Of a stretch of 64,000 bases of DNA, positions 49,630 through 59,412 are shown piece after piece; position 1 is the first letter of the stretch, and every line of letters starts with the position of its first letter. The notes beneath the pieces were generated by a model that did no database searches, was not told the DNA's origin, and was given only the letters and a program-made list of their open reading frames with translations. This DNA comes from Trichomonas vaginalis G3 (Eukaryota; Parabasalia; Trichomonadida; Trichomonadidae). The position numbers and the translations under genes are program-made. Location of the stretch: contig NC_067203.1 in assembly GCF_026262505.1 (NCBI RefSeq), positions 6,324,001 through 6,388,000 of the forward strand, written 5' to 3'.

Positions 49630-52600
49630 TCAGAACTTCAACTTACGAATAAAGCTTGTTTTAGTCGTTATTGAAAAGTTGAACTTTTCAGCAAAGCAAG
49701 GTTGACATGACTTACATAAGTCGAATGCAATCTCTTGACCATCATGAAGTGCTTTGTAAAGTTTCATTAAACTGAACTCAGAGTCTTTGTCATATGTTCC
49801 AACAGGTATGTGAATGTTCTTATCTTCATTGTAATAGCATTGTATAGCTTCAGGAAACATTTCATTAGCGGTTAAAGCAATAACATCTTGCTTCACGCCT
49901 TTCATTCTGCAGTGAAATGCAACTTCATTTAAATCGTTAGTGAGTAAGTCTATGTAGGTCTTCTTTCCACAGAAAATACTTTTATAAGCTAAACTTTGTT
50001 TTCCAGGTGTTATTTCTGCAAAGTCGCTATGAAATTGACCAAGGTTCTTTCCTATAAGTTCGCGACCATATCTCTTCTTAAACTCTGCTGCAAGCTTTGG
50101 TATGTCTTCATTATATAAGTGCATACTGTCGGTATCCTGGTAAAATATTTGAAGTCCCATATCTTCAGCAGTACAGAATACTTCATTCATAATACGTTTT
50201 GACATAGACAGAATATTAACACCAAGTGGACAGAAGTTAAAGTGTCTGCAAATGCTTTTCGTTAGCTTGAAAATAGTTTTATCTGAACCATCCAAACCTT
50301 CGAACTTCACTATATGGTTGTAATTTCTTATAGCATATCTTATAGCATCTTTGTCATTTACTATGGTTATTTTTGACTCAATAGGAGATAGAATAGTTTT
50401 GCCATAAATGCTGTTCAGAATGAGTTTTATAATTTCTTGTAAGGGGTTTCCTTCTTTCTTATACTTTAACCTTAACTCAAACAACTTCTTTACTTCATCT
50501 CTTATTCTCATATCTCTGTTTCCATCGTAATAGTATCCTTGCAACACTTCACATTTGACACCTTGATATTTTATGAGGTCTTGTAATGTTATATGGTCAA
50601 CATACATGAACAGCAAGTGTTTGAACTTCTTGGAACGTTAAGTTCTGGATTTAGTTCAGGGTCGCAAACTATTAAATGAAAGTGTCTGGGTATACCAATC
50701 TCTGTTATCTTAATGAGAACAAAGAAGCCAGACATAAACTTTTCACCAATGGGTTCCTTTTGGTCATCATCGAATAAATGTCTCATGAGATACTCTGTGC
50801 TTAGCATCTCATCCTTCAATACTTTTGGAATTCCTTCTAAAGTATACAATCTTGCTATAGCTGAAGGATATAATGAAACAGTGTCGAAGTCAGCAATGAG
50901 TTTCTTTTTGCTCTTTTGTTTCATGTTATCTGACAACATACATCTTCCACCTTGAATGCATCTCGAAATAAATTCTCTTGGTTTATTTGAGAGGTCATAA
51001 AGATTTCCATTCGGGAAGTATACTCTGTTCTCAAACAATTTGTTAGCAATTGAACAAATACTAACGTAGTCATAAACGTTTAAATCAAACTCTTTCAATA
51101 AGTCATTGCGGAACTTTACAAAACCTTCTCTTAAAATTCTTACATCTTGTTTGCAGTAAAACGTGCTATATTTTTCTAAGTCGAAGTGGTTCTCATCTAT
51201 TCTGCAACCTTTGATGGAATCTATGTTCTTCATAAATGTATCTGCATCATGGATAAACTTACATGCTTCAGAAATGACACCAGTTCTGTTGTCATTTGCT
51301 AACAAAACACTGCTGTAGTAGTTATTATGGAAATACTTCTTTCGGTCCTGTTTGTAAGTTAAACATAGCAGGAAATAGTTTAAGCTTCTTATTTATAACA
51401 CTGTAAGAGTCTTTTATAATAATTGCCCTTCCTTTATATAAACCAGTTATTTGCATTGTTCGTGAACCTTTAATGATGGGAGTTCCTTTCACTTCTGTCA
51501 TGTGTCTTAAGATGAAGTTTATGTCATAACTGAGGTTGTGAAAATATATTAAACTCTTGTCAGGGAGTCTTTCCAAAAATTCTGTTGCACAGTTTTGACC
51601 CCAAATGCTTTCACTAACTGAACCATCTTCACTGTCATAACAGATGTTAAAAGCTTTATGAAAGCCATCCGTACTACACTCAAAGTCAGCAAAGAAAACG
51701 TGCTCAGGTATGAATTTACATTTAGCTTTATTTACTTCTTTTGACTCTGCTTTCTTCTTCAGTTGTACACAATACTTTGGAGCATATGTCAAATCTTTAA
51801 ATGGTGCAAGGTTCTGTTTATATAAGTCAGTAGTATATGTGAAAAGTTCTCCATAAGAAATAGGTTCGAAATATTTGCACTCCCACAATGTTTTCATAAC
51901 ATCCCATAACGGTGTTGTTCTATCATAACGAACTACATATTTATCTTCTCTCTTTGTATAAATCTTCATCTGTTTCTCAATGTTCATTCCACCACAAGCT
52001 TTGAGAATTTCTTTATAGTTTCGAATGAAATATGTTGTCATTGGTAATCTTTCATTTAGCATGTAGTGTTCTTCAACAAGAAGTAAGTCAATAGTTCTAA
52101 ACAGTTTCGCATTCTTTTGGTATATATCTCTTTATTTCATTAATGTCTTGACTCATTGAAATAACCAATGGTAACATTAAATGCTATACCTGTTGCGTCA
52201 GAAATTTCTTGTACTTTACTTTGAGGAAAGTCTCTAACACGAATGACTTCTCTCATGTGGTCAATAGTTTCTTCATTTACTCCAGCCTGAATGCAAGCAT
52301 AAACGAAACAATTGTCCTCTGTCATAAGTGTTGCAGTTCTTTTGTTCAGTTCATTGAAGATTTGGTAGCGTTCAAGATTTATAGGTAATGTGCAAAGATA
52401 CTTCCAGAACTGACCGCTTCTCTTCTTATAAAACTTCTTTTCACCATTATCTTTCCAAAAGCTTTCTATAAGTGCTGGGTTTCCTGTTTGCTTAAGAGCT
52501 TCCAAAATGGCTTTCTGGTCATTTGTCAGTGTGCTTTCATCTCTATATGGTCTCTTTTTTGGTTTGCCTTTCTTTACATCTGACATCGTTAAGCCTTCAT

Positions 52601-53411
52601 ATTCTGTTAAATCATACATCTTTATTTCGGTAAGATTCTTTATGTTTGTCAAGAAGAAGTCATAGTGCATTTCAACAATACCTGCGGCATTTGCTTCTAT
52701 CTCTGATATAAAGTTCTCCTTCAAGAGCTGATGTAGTAATGTTCCAATATTATTGAGGTTTAACGTAGAACATTCATACTTTCCACCAAGTTTATAACAT
52801 ACCATCCATCTCTGTTGGGAGTTTATTTTAATTTTCTCTAAGAGTCTCATGAAAACCTTACCAAAATGTTTGTGTAAATATTCTCTGTTTGGTTCATCTA
52901 AAGCTTCGATGTTAAAGTCAATGAGTCTATTGCCTGACTTCACATTTCTCTTCCTATTCTCTTCATCTTTCTTTAACCATCTCTCACCTTCTTTTGGTTT
53001 GTCGTCAATGGAACGAATGACATCGTTAGCTTTGCGAACTTGTTCTATAGCACTTTTAAACATCTCTCTTCTCTGTTGTTTCAGTGTGTCATCTCTCTTT
53101 CGTGTTTCACCAACGTTCGCATTTGTTATGTCAAACATTTCTCTTCTTACTTCATGAGGTACTGAACGTCTATGATATAAGTCAATAGCAATGTCATTTA
53201 AAGGAAATGCTCTTGCATGGACTTCGTCCTCGCCGCGTTGCGGCTTTATGAACTCATGAATTCTATCATAACTTATTGCACCATTGTAGTCTTTAATGAA
53301 GTCAGCGAGTGCCTTTTTGTTTGTTGTGTAATGCTTTGCAACATCTATATTAGCTTCTGTAAGAAGTTGTTTTATTTCCGAGTGTTCTAACTTAGACAAC
53401 TTCCGATACAT
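49630..53411 (-). pseudogene. Family B DNA polymerase (protein-primed type) of element B, looks broken
   Basis: The exonuclease signatures (VFFADFECSTDG and IYFHNLSYDINFIL), palm motif A (IADFDTVSLYPSA), motif B (LILNSIYGKT) and motif C (YQDTDSMHLY) are all visible in the right order. A long N-terminal region without palm motifs (52140-53411 part) is usual in Polinton polymerases and may contain the terminal-protein function; it also has an EDNCFVYACIQAG segment. The polymerase copies the element in a protein-primed way. The gene looks broken, with about three breaks. Confidence 0.9.
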
Positions 53412-53502
53412 CTTTAGTAGGAAATAAAAAAAATATTTTTGAAAAAATTAGATTAGATTTTTTTTAAGTTATTTTTCAAAATAATTTAATATTTTTATTT
53501 TA

Positions 53503-53976
53503 ATGAAACACATGCAAGATTGCAAGTTCTTTTCATACAATGCTCTCGCTACTGCCATCAAGAATGAGTTCAATAATGCTTCAAATGTTAATGTTATCTT
53601 TAACAAGAAGTTTGTGAAAGAATCTAAGTTTGGTCAGTATGTCAGACCATTAGCTATCGTCATTGACCGCAAACGTTATACTTCACAAGAGTTAGCAGTA
53701 GTTTTGAAACAAAAGAGTTTCTTCGTGAATGTCAAAGATACTCATTATACTGTCATAAAGAACTCTAACATTGACTTCTTCAGTATTGCTATGAATCTTT
53801 CCGAACAGAAAGAATATAAGAAGGGTGAAACAAATGTGAAATATTATCCTTCATCTCTGAAGACAATAACGAACAAAGATGTTATACAGAAATTCTTACC
53901 AAAGGTTGAAGAAGCTTCTATTGACATTGACGAAGGAAGTGAAATGGTTGAAGAAATTGACCCTGAAGCTATTTAA
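53503..53976 (+). CDS. Unknown Polinton protein, 157 aa
   Basis: Mixed alpha/beta with a basic first half (NVIFNKKFVKESKFGQYVRPLAIVIDRKRY) and an acidic tail (IDIDEGSEMVEEIDPEAI). It is divergent from the polymerase gene, 90 bp away, so it could be a replication partner such as a single-strand-binding protein; this is a guess from position and charge pattern. Start follows TTTTTATTTTAATG. Confidence 0.55.
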   Translation: MKHMQDCKFFSYNALATAIKNEFNNASNVNVIFNKKFVKESKFGQYVRPLAIVIDRKRYTSQELAVVLKQKSFFVNVKDTHYTVIKNSNIDFFSIAMNLSEQKEYKKGETNVKYYPSSLKTITNKDVIQKFLPKVEEASIDIDEGSEMVEEIDPEAI

Positions 53977-53992
53977 CCAAAAATATATTTTT

Positions 53993-54028
53993 GGTGAAGA
54001 GGTGAGATTTCACCTGTTTTTTCACCTC
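53993..54028 (+). repeat. Multi-armed palindrome, copy 5, with adjacent short repeats
   Basis: GGTGAAGAGGTGAGATTTCACC followed by a TTTCACC arm; then ACTTCTTCGTTAATGTTGTC-like repeats to 54080. Lies between two convergent genes. Confidence 0.85.
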
Positions 54029-54080
54029 ATTCTCTCTTCGTTAATGTTGTCGTGACTTCTTCGTTAATGTTGTCGTGACT

Positions 54081-54908
54081 TCATTCTTCCTCTTTGAAGT
54101 TATCGAAATATTCTGTTATTTTTTCCTTCAGTAATGTTAAGTCTTCTTTGAATGTAAGTATTGTGCAACCTTTGATGTCATAGTGTGTTTGAGGAAGAGT
54201 ATTTTTGACAATTTCCTTTATTTGCTCATTCGGTGTCATTGAAATCGGTAAGTTTTCACGATAGAACCAGTTTCTGTCAGATTTATATATTTTAGCAAGG
54301 TCGTAAAAGCTTTTGTTGTTTCTTCTGACTAAATGCAACATAACCATATCTTTATCTTCTTCATTCTCCAACTCTTCAGTATAAATCATATACTTATAGT
54401 TCTTTTCCTTTCCTTTTGGTACCGAACGTGGTATTCTTTTCTGTATGCTTTTGTCTTTGGATTCAATGACTTCATCTTTTGCTTGAAGTTTCTTTTCCAT
54501 CTCTCCACGTTCTGCTTTATATAGTTCATCTAACATCATGAAAATATAACAAGCATAACGAGGTGAAGCCCACATTGCTACAGCATTTACTAAAAGTCTA
54601 TGAACATAATAACCTTTCAAACCAGGTGCCAAATTCTTGCGATTTTCGTACGGAATCTCTTCCCTCGGTTTTCCGAGGGAAGCAATCATATGAGGAAATT
54701 CTTCTAAAAGTTCTTTTGCCTGTTGGTTTTCAAACCAATGATATGCTTGCTTTGTAGAACGAAGAGCATTCATTATACTTTGCATTTGGTACATGTCGTC
54801 TTTGACAGAACGAATGAGTCTCAATTGTTTGTTATATTGTATGTATTCGTATTCTTCATTTATGGCTTCATGAACGATAGCAGTTGTTGTGTTCTCTGTT
54901 GTTGACAT
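54081..54908 (-). CDS. KilA-N/MSV199-type protein of element B, 275 aa
   Basis: Residues about 80-125 (NLAPGLKGYYVHRLLVNAVAMWASPRYA...MLDELY) match the MSV199/KilA-N-associated domain of large DNA viruses. A charged coiled-coil stretch (AERGEMEKKLQAKDEVIESKDK) follows, then a C-terminal DUF3627-like part (YKYMIYTEELENEEDKDMVMLHLVRRN, with NWFYRENLPI). Such proteins are thought to bind nucleic acid; the role here is unknown. Its leader is nearly the same as that of the element A KilA-N gene. It looks whole. Confidence 0.75.
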   Translation of the reverse strand: MSTTENTTTAIVHEAINEEYEYIQYNKQLRLIRSVKDDMYQMQSIMNALRSTKQAYHWFENQQAKELLEEFPHMIASLGKPREEIPYENRKNLAPGLKGYYVHRLLVNAVAMWASPRYACYIFMMLDELYKAERGEMEKKLQAKDEVIESKDKSIQKRIPRSVPKGKEKNYKYMIYTEELENEEDKDMVMLHLVRRNNKSFYDLAKIYKSDRNWFYRENLPISMTPNEQIKEIVKNTLPQTHYDIKGCTILTFKEDLTLLKEKITEYFDNFKEEE

Positions 54909-55014
54909 TACTGTTCTTACATACAGGATAAAAAAATAAATAAAATAAAAACTAACTTTATTTTTTTGAGATAAACACTATTTCTTCACAACATTAAATT
55001 TTATCCTGTATGAA

Positions 55015-55389
55015 ATGACTTTAAAAAGATTATTGACTGACTTCGAATACTATCTCATTGACGCACTGACAGACCCTCAAAACTGTGTTGAAAGTTCTTT
55101 AAGCTTTAAGATTGAAGGTACGACGCATTTTGTCTTCACTTACGTATTGAAAGAATATGACCGTTATCATAACGAAGTGAATCAAACACTAATAAAATTT
55201 GTAGATAAAAAATTGGTTAACAATGAATATTTTAAACGTGAAGACCCAAACACTGCTGGAGATGATGAAGAATACAGACAAGTTATTGAAAAAAATAACG
55301 CAAGATTAGATGCAATAGAAAAGAAGTTTAATGAATGTCTTACAAACACGTATGAATATCTTATGCAGTGGGAAGCCAGATGGAAATAA
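55015..55389 (+). CDS. Unknown helical protein, 124 aa
   Basis: Acidic, mainly helical (YRQVIEKNNARLDAIEKKFNECL...), Trp-containing end (QWEARWK). Divergent from the KilA-N/MSV199 gene. Start follows TTTTATCCTGTATGAAATG. No family recognised. Confidence 0.5.
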   Translation: MTLKRLLTDFEYYLIDALTDPQNCVESSLSFKIEGTTHFVFTYVLKEYDRYHNEVNQTLIKFVDKKLVNNEYFKREDPNTAGDDEEYRQVIEKNNARLDAIEKKFNECLTNTYEYLMQWEARWK

Positions 55390-55430
55390 ATTTACGTCAA
55401 ATATGCAATTTATAAAATCTTATGTCGACA

Positions 55431-55510
55431 GGCTACGTAGCACAGTGGTCTAAGGTGGTGTTATGGAGGGGTCAGGGTCTGTGGTTCGAACCGCGACAGC
55501 GCCGTATTTT
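55431..55510 (+). ncRNA. tRNA-like sequence with A and B boxes
   Basis: TAGCACAGTGGTCTAAGG at 55438-55455 matches the A box and D-arm of Leu/Ser-type tRNAs, and GGTTCGAACCG at 55483-55493 is a good B box; TTTT at 55507-55510 could stop RNA polymerase III. The anticodon arm does not fold and the acceptor ends (GGC...GCC) pair over three bases only, so it is not a normal tRNA. It may be a tRNA relic, a tRNA-derived promoter or a small pol III transcript of the element. Confidence 0.5.
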
Positions 55511-55568
55511 CTTATTTTCTTTATTTGTCTTGTTTGTCGTGAATAAAAAGTGTCATAAAAGTGCTCTA

Positions 55569-55633
55569 TCTTCCACGGGAATAAATAAAAAATTTACTTT
55601 ATTTCTTCTTTATTTCTTTGTTCCCGTGGAAGA
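55569..55633. repeat. Inverted repeat hairpin
   Basis: TCTTCCACGGGAA at 55569-55581 pairs with TTCCCGTGGAAGA at 55621-55633, and pairing continues imperfectly inward through AAATAAA. Loop is T-rich. A partial CGTGGAAG copy follows at 55717. Confidence 0.9.
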
Positions 55634-55744
55634 AGGGTTTTTGCCGTTTTTTCTCAGCCGAAATCAACGATTTTTTCATTTTTGGAATCCTTAGCAAATG
55701 AGGAATCTTTTCTCTCGTGGAAGCTTTGAACAAAAATATAATTT

Positions 55745-55790
55745 AGGTGAAGAGGTGAGATGTCACCCGTTTTTTCACCTAATTTTTCAC
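55745..55790 (+). repeat. Multi-armed palindrome, copy 6
   Basis: AGGTGAAGAGGTGAGATGTCACC with TTTCACC arms, preceded by AAAAATATAATTT. Confidence 0.85.
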
Positions 55791-55833
55791 ACTCAGCCGC
55801 TAAGCGGCGAGACCCAAAGGGTCTTGACTTTGT

Positions 55834-55975
55834 CATAACTTCTTCGTAAATGCTTTGTCATAACTTCTTCGTAAATGCTTTGTCATGACTTCTTCGTAAA
55901 TGCTTTGTCATAACTTCTTCGTAAATGCTTTGTCATAACTTCATCGTAAATGCTTTGTCATAACTTCTTCGTAAA
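55834..55975 (+). repeat. 25-bp tandem repeats, about six units
   Basis: Unit CTTTGTCATAACTTCTTCG plus TAAATG; it is the same family as the array at 43.7 kb (shared ACTTCTTCGTAAATG). Flanked on both sides by palindrome copies 6 and 7. Confidence 0.93.
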
Positions 55976-56003
55976 TGAGTGTAAATGACCAAAAATATAA
56001 TTT

Positions 56004-56052
56004 AGGTGAAGAGGTGAGATTTCACCTCTTTTTTCACCTAATTTTTCACCTC
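56004..56052 (+). repeat. Multi-armed palindrome, copy 7
   Basis: AGGTGAAGAGGTGAGATTTC, then ACCTC and two further TTTCACC arms. Directly after the 25-bp repeats and just outside the 3' end of the next gene. Confidence 0.85.
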
Positions 56053-56058
56053 TTTTTT

Positions 56059-57024
56059 TCACAAGCGTTTTACATGAATTGTACGATGTATATTTGAAAT
56101 CCTAAACAATTTCGTAGCTTCTATTTCTTCTGTCAGTATGTCAAAAGTTTTAACAATACCGAAGGTTTCTTTATACTTCTTCTTGACGTCAGATAGAAGG
56201 AAATCTTCTGCTGTTGGATAGTTTTTGTTCAGAAATTCTAACATGTTCATTTTATCTTCTGCTGGCTTTTCTGCTTCTTTCTTTAAGTCTGCATAGTCGT
56301 TTCTCATTCTTTCTATCTCTTTGACTGAGTAGTTATATTTCCTAATTGCTGCTTTACATTTTGAACATTGCGGGTTCATTTTTGCATTATACATTGAAAT
56401 AAAACCAGCTAAAACAACTAAGGCGTCAATTGCTCTCTTCATCTCAAACATAGCGGGTCTTATTTGTTCGTTCCATACTTTGCCTCTTCTATCTTTATCT
56501 CTTATTTCCCAAACACATTTTGCAACTAATGAAACAAAGTTATCGTAAGTCTTAAATTCTTCAGATTTATATATGTCAGAAACATTCTTATATACCATGT
56601 CGCAATCTTTGTCCATAACCTTATGGTTGCAATGAAAACCAAGGAATTCATAATTTACTTTACGTATGAACTTCTTTATTTCTACTGAGTCAGTTGGTTT
56701 CACTTCAATTTCGTCGAATTCAGGAATAGTTAGTTTTTGATGCTGAATTTCAGGTAGTTTAGGTAAATGGTCAATAATGTCCTGCATTTCATAAAGATAT
56801 TCTTCATTTTCTTCATCTTTCGCACTACAGTCTAAATTACTTGTTAAAAGTTCTTGCTTTATCTTCTGGATTTTTGTTTCGAAAGTATATGAAGAAGGAA
56901 TGAAGTTTTTCATCTCTACTAACATTGACGTAGGATTCATGACTAACGAGTTTGGTGCTGTTGTTGTGGACAGAGTCCCGCCGTTCGCGGCTTGAATTGT
57001 TGTTGTGCCGATTGTTGAAATCAT
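56059..57024 (-). CDS. Unknown Polinton protein with CxxC motif, 321 aa
   Basis: The start at 57024 (MISTIG) follows TTTTTATTTTGTATAAAAGAT, the usual block. The protein has a Thr/Asn-rich start, a helical middle with MNPQCSKCKAAIRKY (a CxxC pair), and a C-terminal part FLLSDVKKKYKETFGIVKTFDILTEEIEATK that resembles a winged helix. DNA binding is possible; no family is recognised with confidence. Confidence 0.55.
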   Translation of the reverse strand: MISTIGTTTIQAANGGTLSTTTAPNSLVMNPTSMLVEMKNFIPSSYTFETKIQKIKQELLTSNLDCSAKDEENEEYLYEMQDIIDHLPKLPEIQHQKLTIPEFDEIEVKPTDSVEIKKFIRKVNYEFLGFHCNHKVMDKDCDMVYKNVSDIYKSEEFKTYDNFVSLVAKCVWEIRDKDRRGKVWNEQIRPAMFEMKRAIDALVVLAGFISMYNAKMNPQCSKCKAAIRKYNYSVKEIERMRNDYADLKKEAEKPAEDKMNMLEFLNKNYPTAEDFLLSDVKKKYKETFGIVKTFDILTEEIEATKLFRISNIHRTIHVKRL

Positions 57025-57101
57025 ATCTTTTATACAAAATAAAAAAATAAATAAAATAAAATTAGCGTTATTTTTTATTTCGGGAAAATTCATGAAAATT
57101 C

Positions 57102-57242
57102 AAGAGGTGAAAAAGAGGTGAAAAAACAGGTGAAATCTCACCTCTTCACCTAAACATTATTTTTGGTCTTTTGTGAAAATTCATGAAAATTCAAGAGGTG
57201 AAAAAGAGGTGAAAAAACAGGTGAAATCTCACCTCTTCACCT
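57102..57242 (-). repeat. Multi-armed palindrome, copies 8 and 9, inverted orientation
   Basis: Two copies at 57102-57151 and 57193-57242, in a duplicated block of about 91 bp. They run opposite to copies 1-7 (CAGGTGAAATCTCACCTC), between two genes on the minus strand. Confidence 0.9.
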
Positions 57243-57281
57243 AAACATTATTTTTGTCTGATTTACATCTAATGAAAAAGT

Positions 57282-58367
57282 TTAGAAGAATTTTCTTATT
57301 CTTTCTGGCATGTTTTTATCTTTCCAGTACTCCCGCTCTAATGGTCCCAGATGTGTTGGCTTTGACTCTCTCAAGTTCTTAGATGGTATAACATCTTCAA
57401 CGCCTCCTTCATATCTTACTTTATAAGTGTCATCGTTTGTGTTATAGCCAAGTATTTCAATAACCACTCCTCGCTTTGCTTCGTCAATGGTTTCAGCAAG
57501 TTTGCCATTACTACTTTCGACTAATTTATGACGAGGGTAAAATGCTATGGAGTCGTCAGCAGCTTTTATAAGATATCCATTACCTTGCGTAGAGTCTACG
57601 ATATAATAATTTCGACTTAACCTTAAACGTTTCTTTGTCAATGGTTTGTCGTCAAGAACTACACGAACTTTTGTACCAGGAATGAGGGTAAATTGTGTTG
57701 AATTTCTGATATTTTGTGTTTGGCTTCGTTTCTTTTGTATATACTTTTCTTCTTGTTGTTGTGTCATTGAATTTGGTGTATGTCCTGTTGTAGAATGTGT
57801 TGAGGAATTGTAAACTTCGATGAAATGTTTCATTGTTTCTTCGGTAAAGTCTCGCTCTTGATTTAAATCTCTGAGCGTTCTTATGAAGCGGTTAATGATA
57901 CCGAGTATGTTATGGTTATGGTCTTCAGTAGTGTAGTGAGTTATGTTATGCTTAATGAGAAATTCTGTGATTTCATTGCTGAGGTATGCACTGTCTTGGT
58001 CTGATGTTAAAGTACTTGGGCTATGTTCTGCTACAAACTTTTGTAAAACTCTTAACACTTCACGAGTTCCTTTATTTTTCATTGGATATGCATATGCTTT
58101 ACGAGTGTTAACATTTATGAAGATGAGGAATGGTTTATGTCCTCCTTTTCTGCTTTGAATGAGAGTGTCAAATTGGTATGCGTCAGGAGTGTTGGAGTAA
58201 ATTGGTAAAAAGTAGTCGTAAGGGTTTATTTTTGTTTGATGTACAACATTTTTGTCAAAGAACCTTTTCACTTCAGCTCTGTTAGTAAATCCCGAACTCT
58301 TTGCAGCTTCATTGAACTTCTTAAATGACCTCCATGGATGTTGTTCGAATACTTCTTTCAAGCTCAT
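57282..58367 (-). CDS. Retroviral-like integrase of element B, 361 aa
   Basis: Residues about 60-190 form the RNase H-like integrase core: AYQFDTLIQ, FINVNTRKAYAYPM, STLTSDQDSAYLS, then HNILGIINRFIRTLRD, the arrangement of Polinton c-integrases. The C-terminus (about 300-345: RGVVIEILGYNTNDDTYKVRYEGG) reads as a chromodomain-like beta barrel. Integrase joins element ends to host DNA; a chromo-like tail may guide it to chromatin. Start follows ACTTTACATAAATG. It looks whole. Confidence 0.88.
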   Translation of the reverse strand: MSLKEVFEQHPWRSFKKFNEAAKSSGFTNRAEVKRFFDKNVVHQTKINPYDYFLPIYSNTPDAYQFDTLIQSRKGGHKPFLIFINVNTRKAYAYPMKNKGTREVLRVLQKFVAEHSPSTLTSDQDSAYLSNEITEFLIKHNITHYTTEDHNHNILGIINRFIRTLRDLNQERDFTEETMKHFIEVYNSSTHSTTGHTPNSMTQQQEEKYIQKKRSQTQNIRNSTQFTLIPGTKVRVVLDDKPLTKKRLRLSRNYYIVDSTQGNGYLIKAADDSIAFYPRHKLVESSNGKLAETIDEAKRGVVIEILGYNTNDDTYKVRYEGGVEDVIPSKNLRESKPTHLGPLEREYWKDKNMPERIRKFF

Positions 58368-58386
58368 TTATGTAAAGTTAAAGATT

Positions 58387-59412
58387 TTAACCAACTCGTA
58401 TCCAAGCGTGCATTGTTATATAAGGAGGCATATAATCTTTTCCATTACCTGCTGGGTCTGTAATACCAGCTACAACATGTGTATGATTTCCTGCAGTTCC
58501 ACAGAAAATACCTGTGCTTGAATCTACTGGGTCAGTTGAAATATCATATCTATGCATTCCCTGTCTATCCGAACCCGCTGCAAGATTTGTATAACCTCTT
58601 TTTGTTATTGAATGTGAATGGTTTCCTTCCACAGATGTTCTTCCACTGAACCTATGCATATGTGAAGGAAGGTTTTCAATACCTATTTTCTTTGAACCTC
58701 CCATCTTCATTGACTGCGTATTAGTGTAGAATGGAAAACTGTCAACTATTTCATACCATCTACCACCAAATAAAGTGTTTGGATTTATTGGATTCATAGA
58801 CGTATAAACAGCTCCTATAGGATATATTAAATCATATATGCTCATAACTCTATAAACATATTCTAAAGAACTTATGTCATTAAATACCATTTGGAATGTA
58901 TCTCCCGGATGAAATGTTGCATTTGTTCCACTTTTATAATGTAATGTTAGTTCAATAGAATTATCCAAGAAAAATTCAAAAGTATCTGGTTGAAGACCTC
59001 TAACAAATTCAAATGGAGTTGCTGGTTCACCATTTATAATTTCTGTTGTAAATGTCATTGTATCTGGTTTCGAAAATTTCTTTGTTAGTTCTGCATCCAC
59101 ATAAGTTTTGTCAGCTTTCTTATCTAACATTGCTGGTAGTTCATATGCTTCAAAGTTTCTGGCATGATCTTCGGTATTCCTGCAACTCTTATCTAAATTG
59201 TTAAGAGTATCTTTTACGCTTGTACTTGGATTTTCTAATGGTGCACTTGAACCAAGGTCAAAGTTCAATATTATGTCGTCTGCTCTAACAGTAGTGAAGG
59301 ATTTATGTGTATGGTTCTTGTCTGCTTTCTTGTCATATAAATCTTGAGCAGTGAATTTAATATTATGTTCATCCTTCATGACATAAACATCTTTACATCT
59401 AATGTTTCTCAT
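58387..59412 (-). CDS. Phage-type tail-fibre/collar protein of element B, 341 aa
   Basis: KADKNHTH and KADKTYVDAE linkers in the first half, then LIYPIGAVYTSMNPINPN, GGRWYEIVDSF and the His-rich tip (LPSHMHRFSG, GNHSHSITKRG, GNHTHVV), ending in MPPYITMHAWIRVG. It is homologous to the element A fibre at 1195-2250, with a near-identical tip cassette. A surface-binding role is inferred from phage proteins. Confidence 0.85.
   Translation of the reverse strand: MRNIRCKDVYVMKDEHNIKFTAQDLYDKKADKNHTHKSFTTVRADDIILNFDLGSSAPLENPSTSVKDTLNNLDKSCRNTEDHARNFEAYELPAMLDKKADKTYVDAELTKKFSKPDTMTFTTEIINGEPATPFEFVRGLQPDTFEFFLDNSIELTLHYKSGTNATFHPGDTFQMVFNDISSLEYVYRVMSIYDLIYPIGAVYTSMNPINPNTLFGGRWYEIVDSFPFYTNTQSMKMGGSKKIGIENLPSHMHRFSGRTSVEGNHSHSITKRGYTNLAAGSDRQGMHRYDISTDPVDSSTGIFCGTAGNHTHVVAGITDPAGNGKDYMPPYITMHAWIRVG
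58479..58620 (-). repeat. Tail-fibre tip cassette shared with element A (copy B)
   Basis: 142 bp, same length as 1281-1422, six differences counted by eye. Divergence rises sharply on both sides. Confidence 0.9.

Noticed and set aside
55431-55510. A functional tRNA-Leu or tRNA-Ser
   Set aside because: The anticodon stem and acceptor stem do not pair; only the promoter boxes are convincing.
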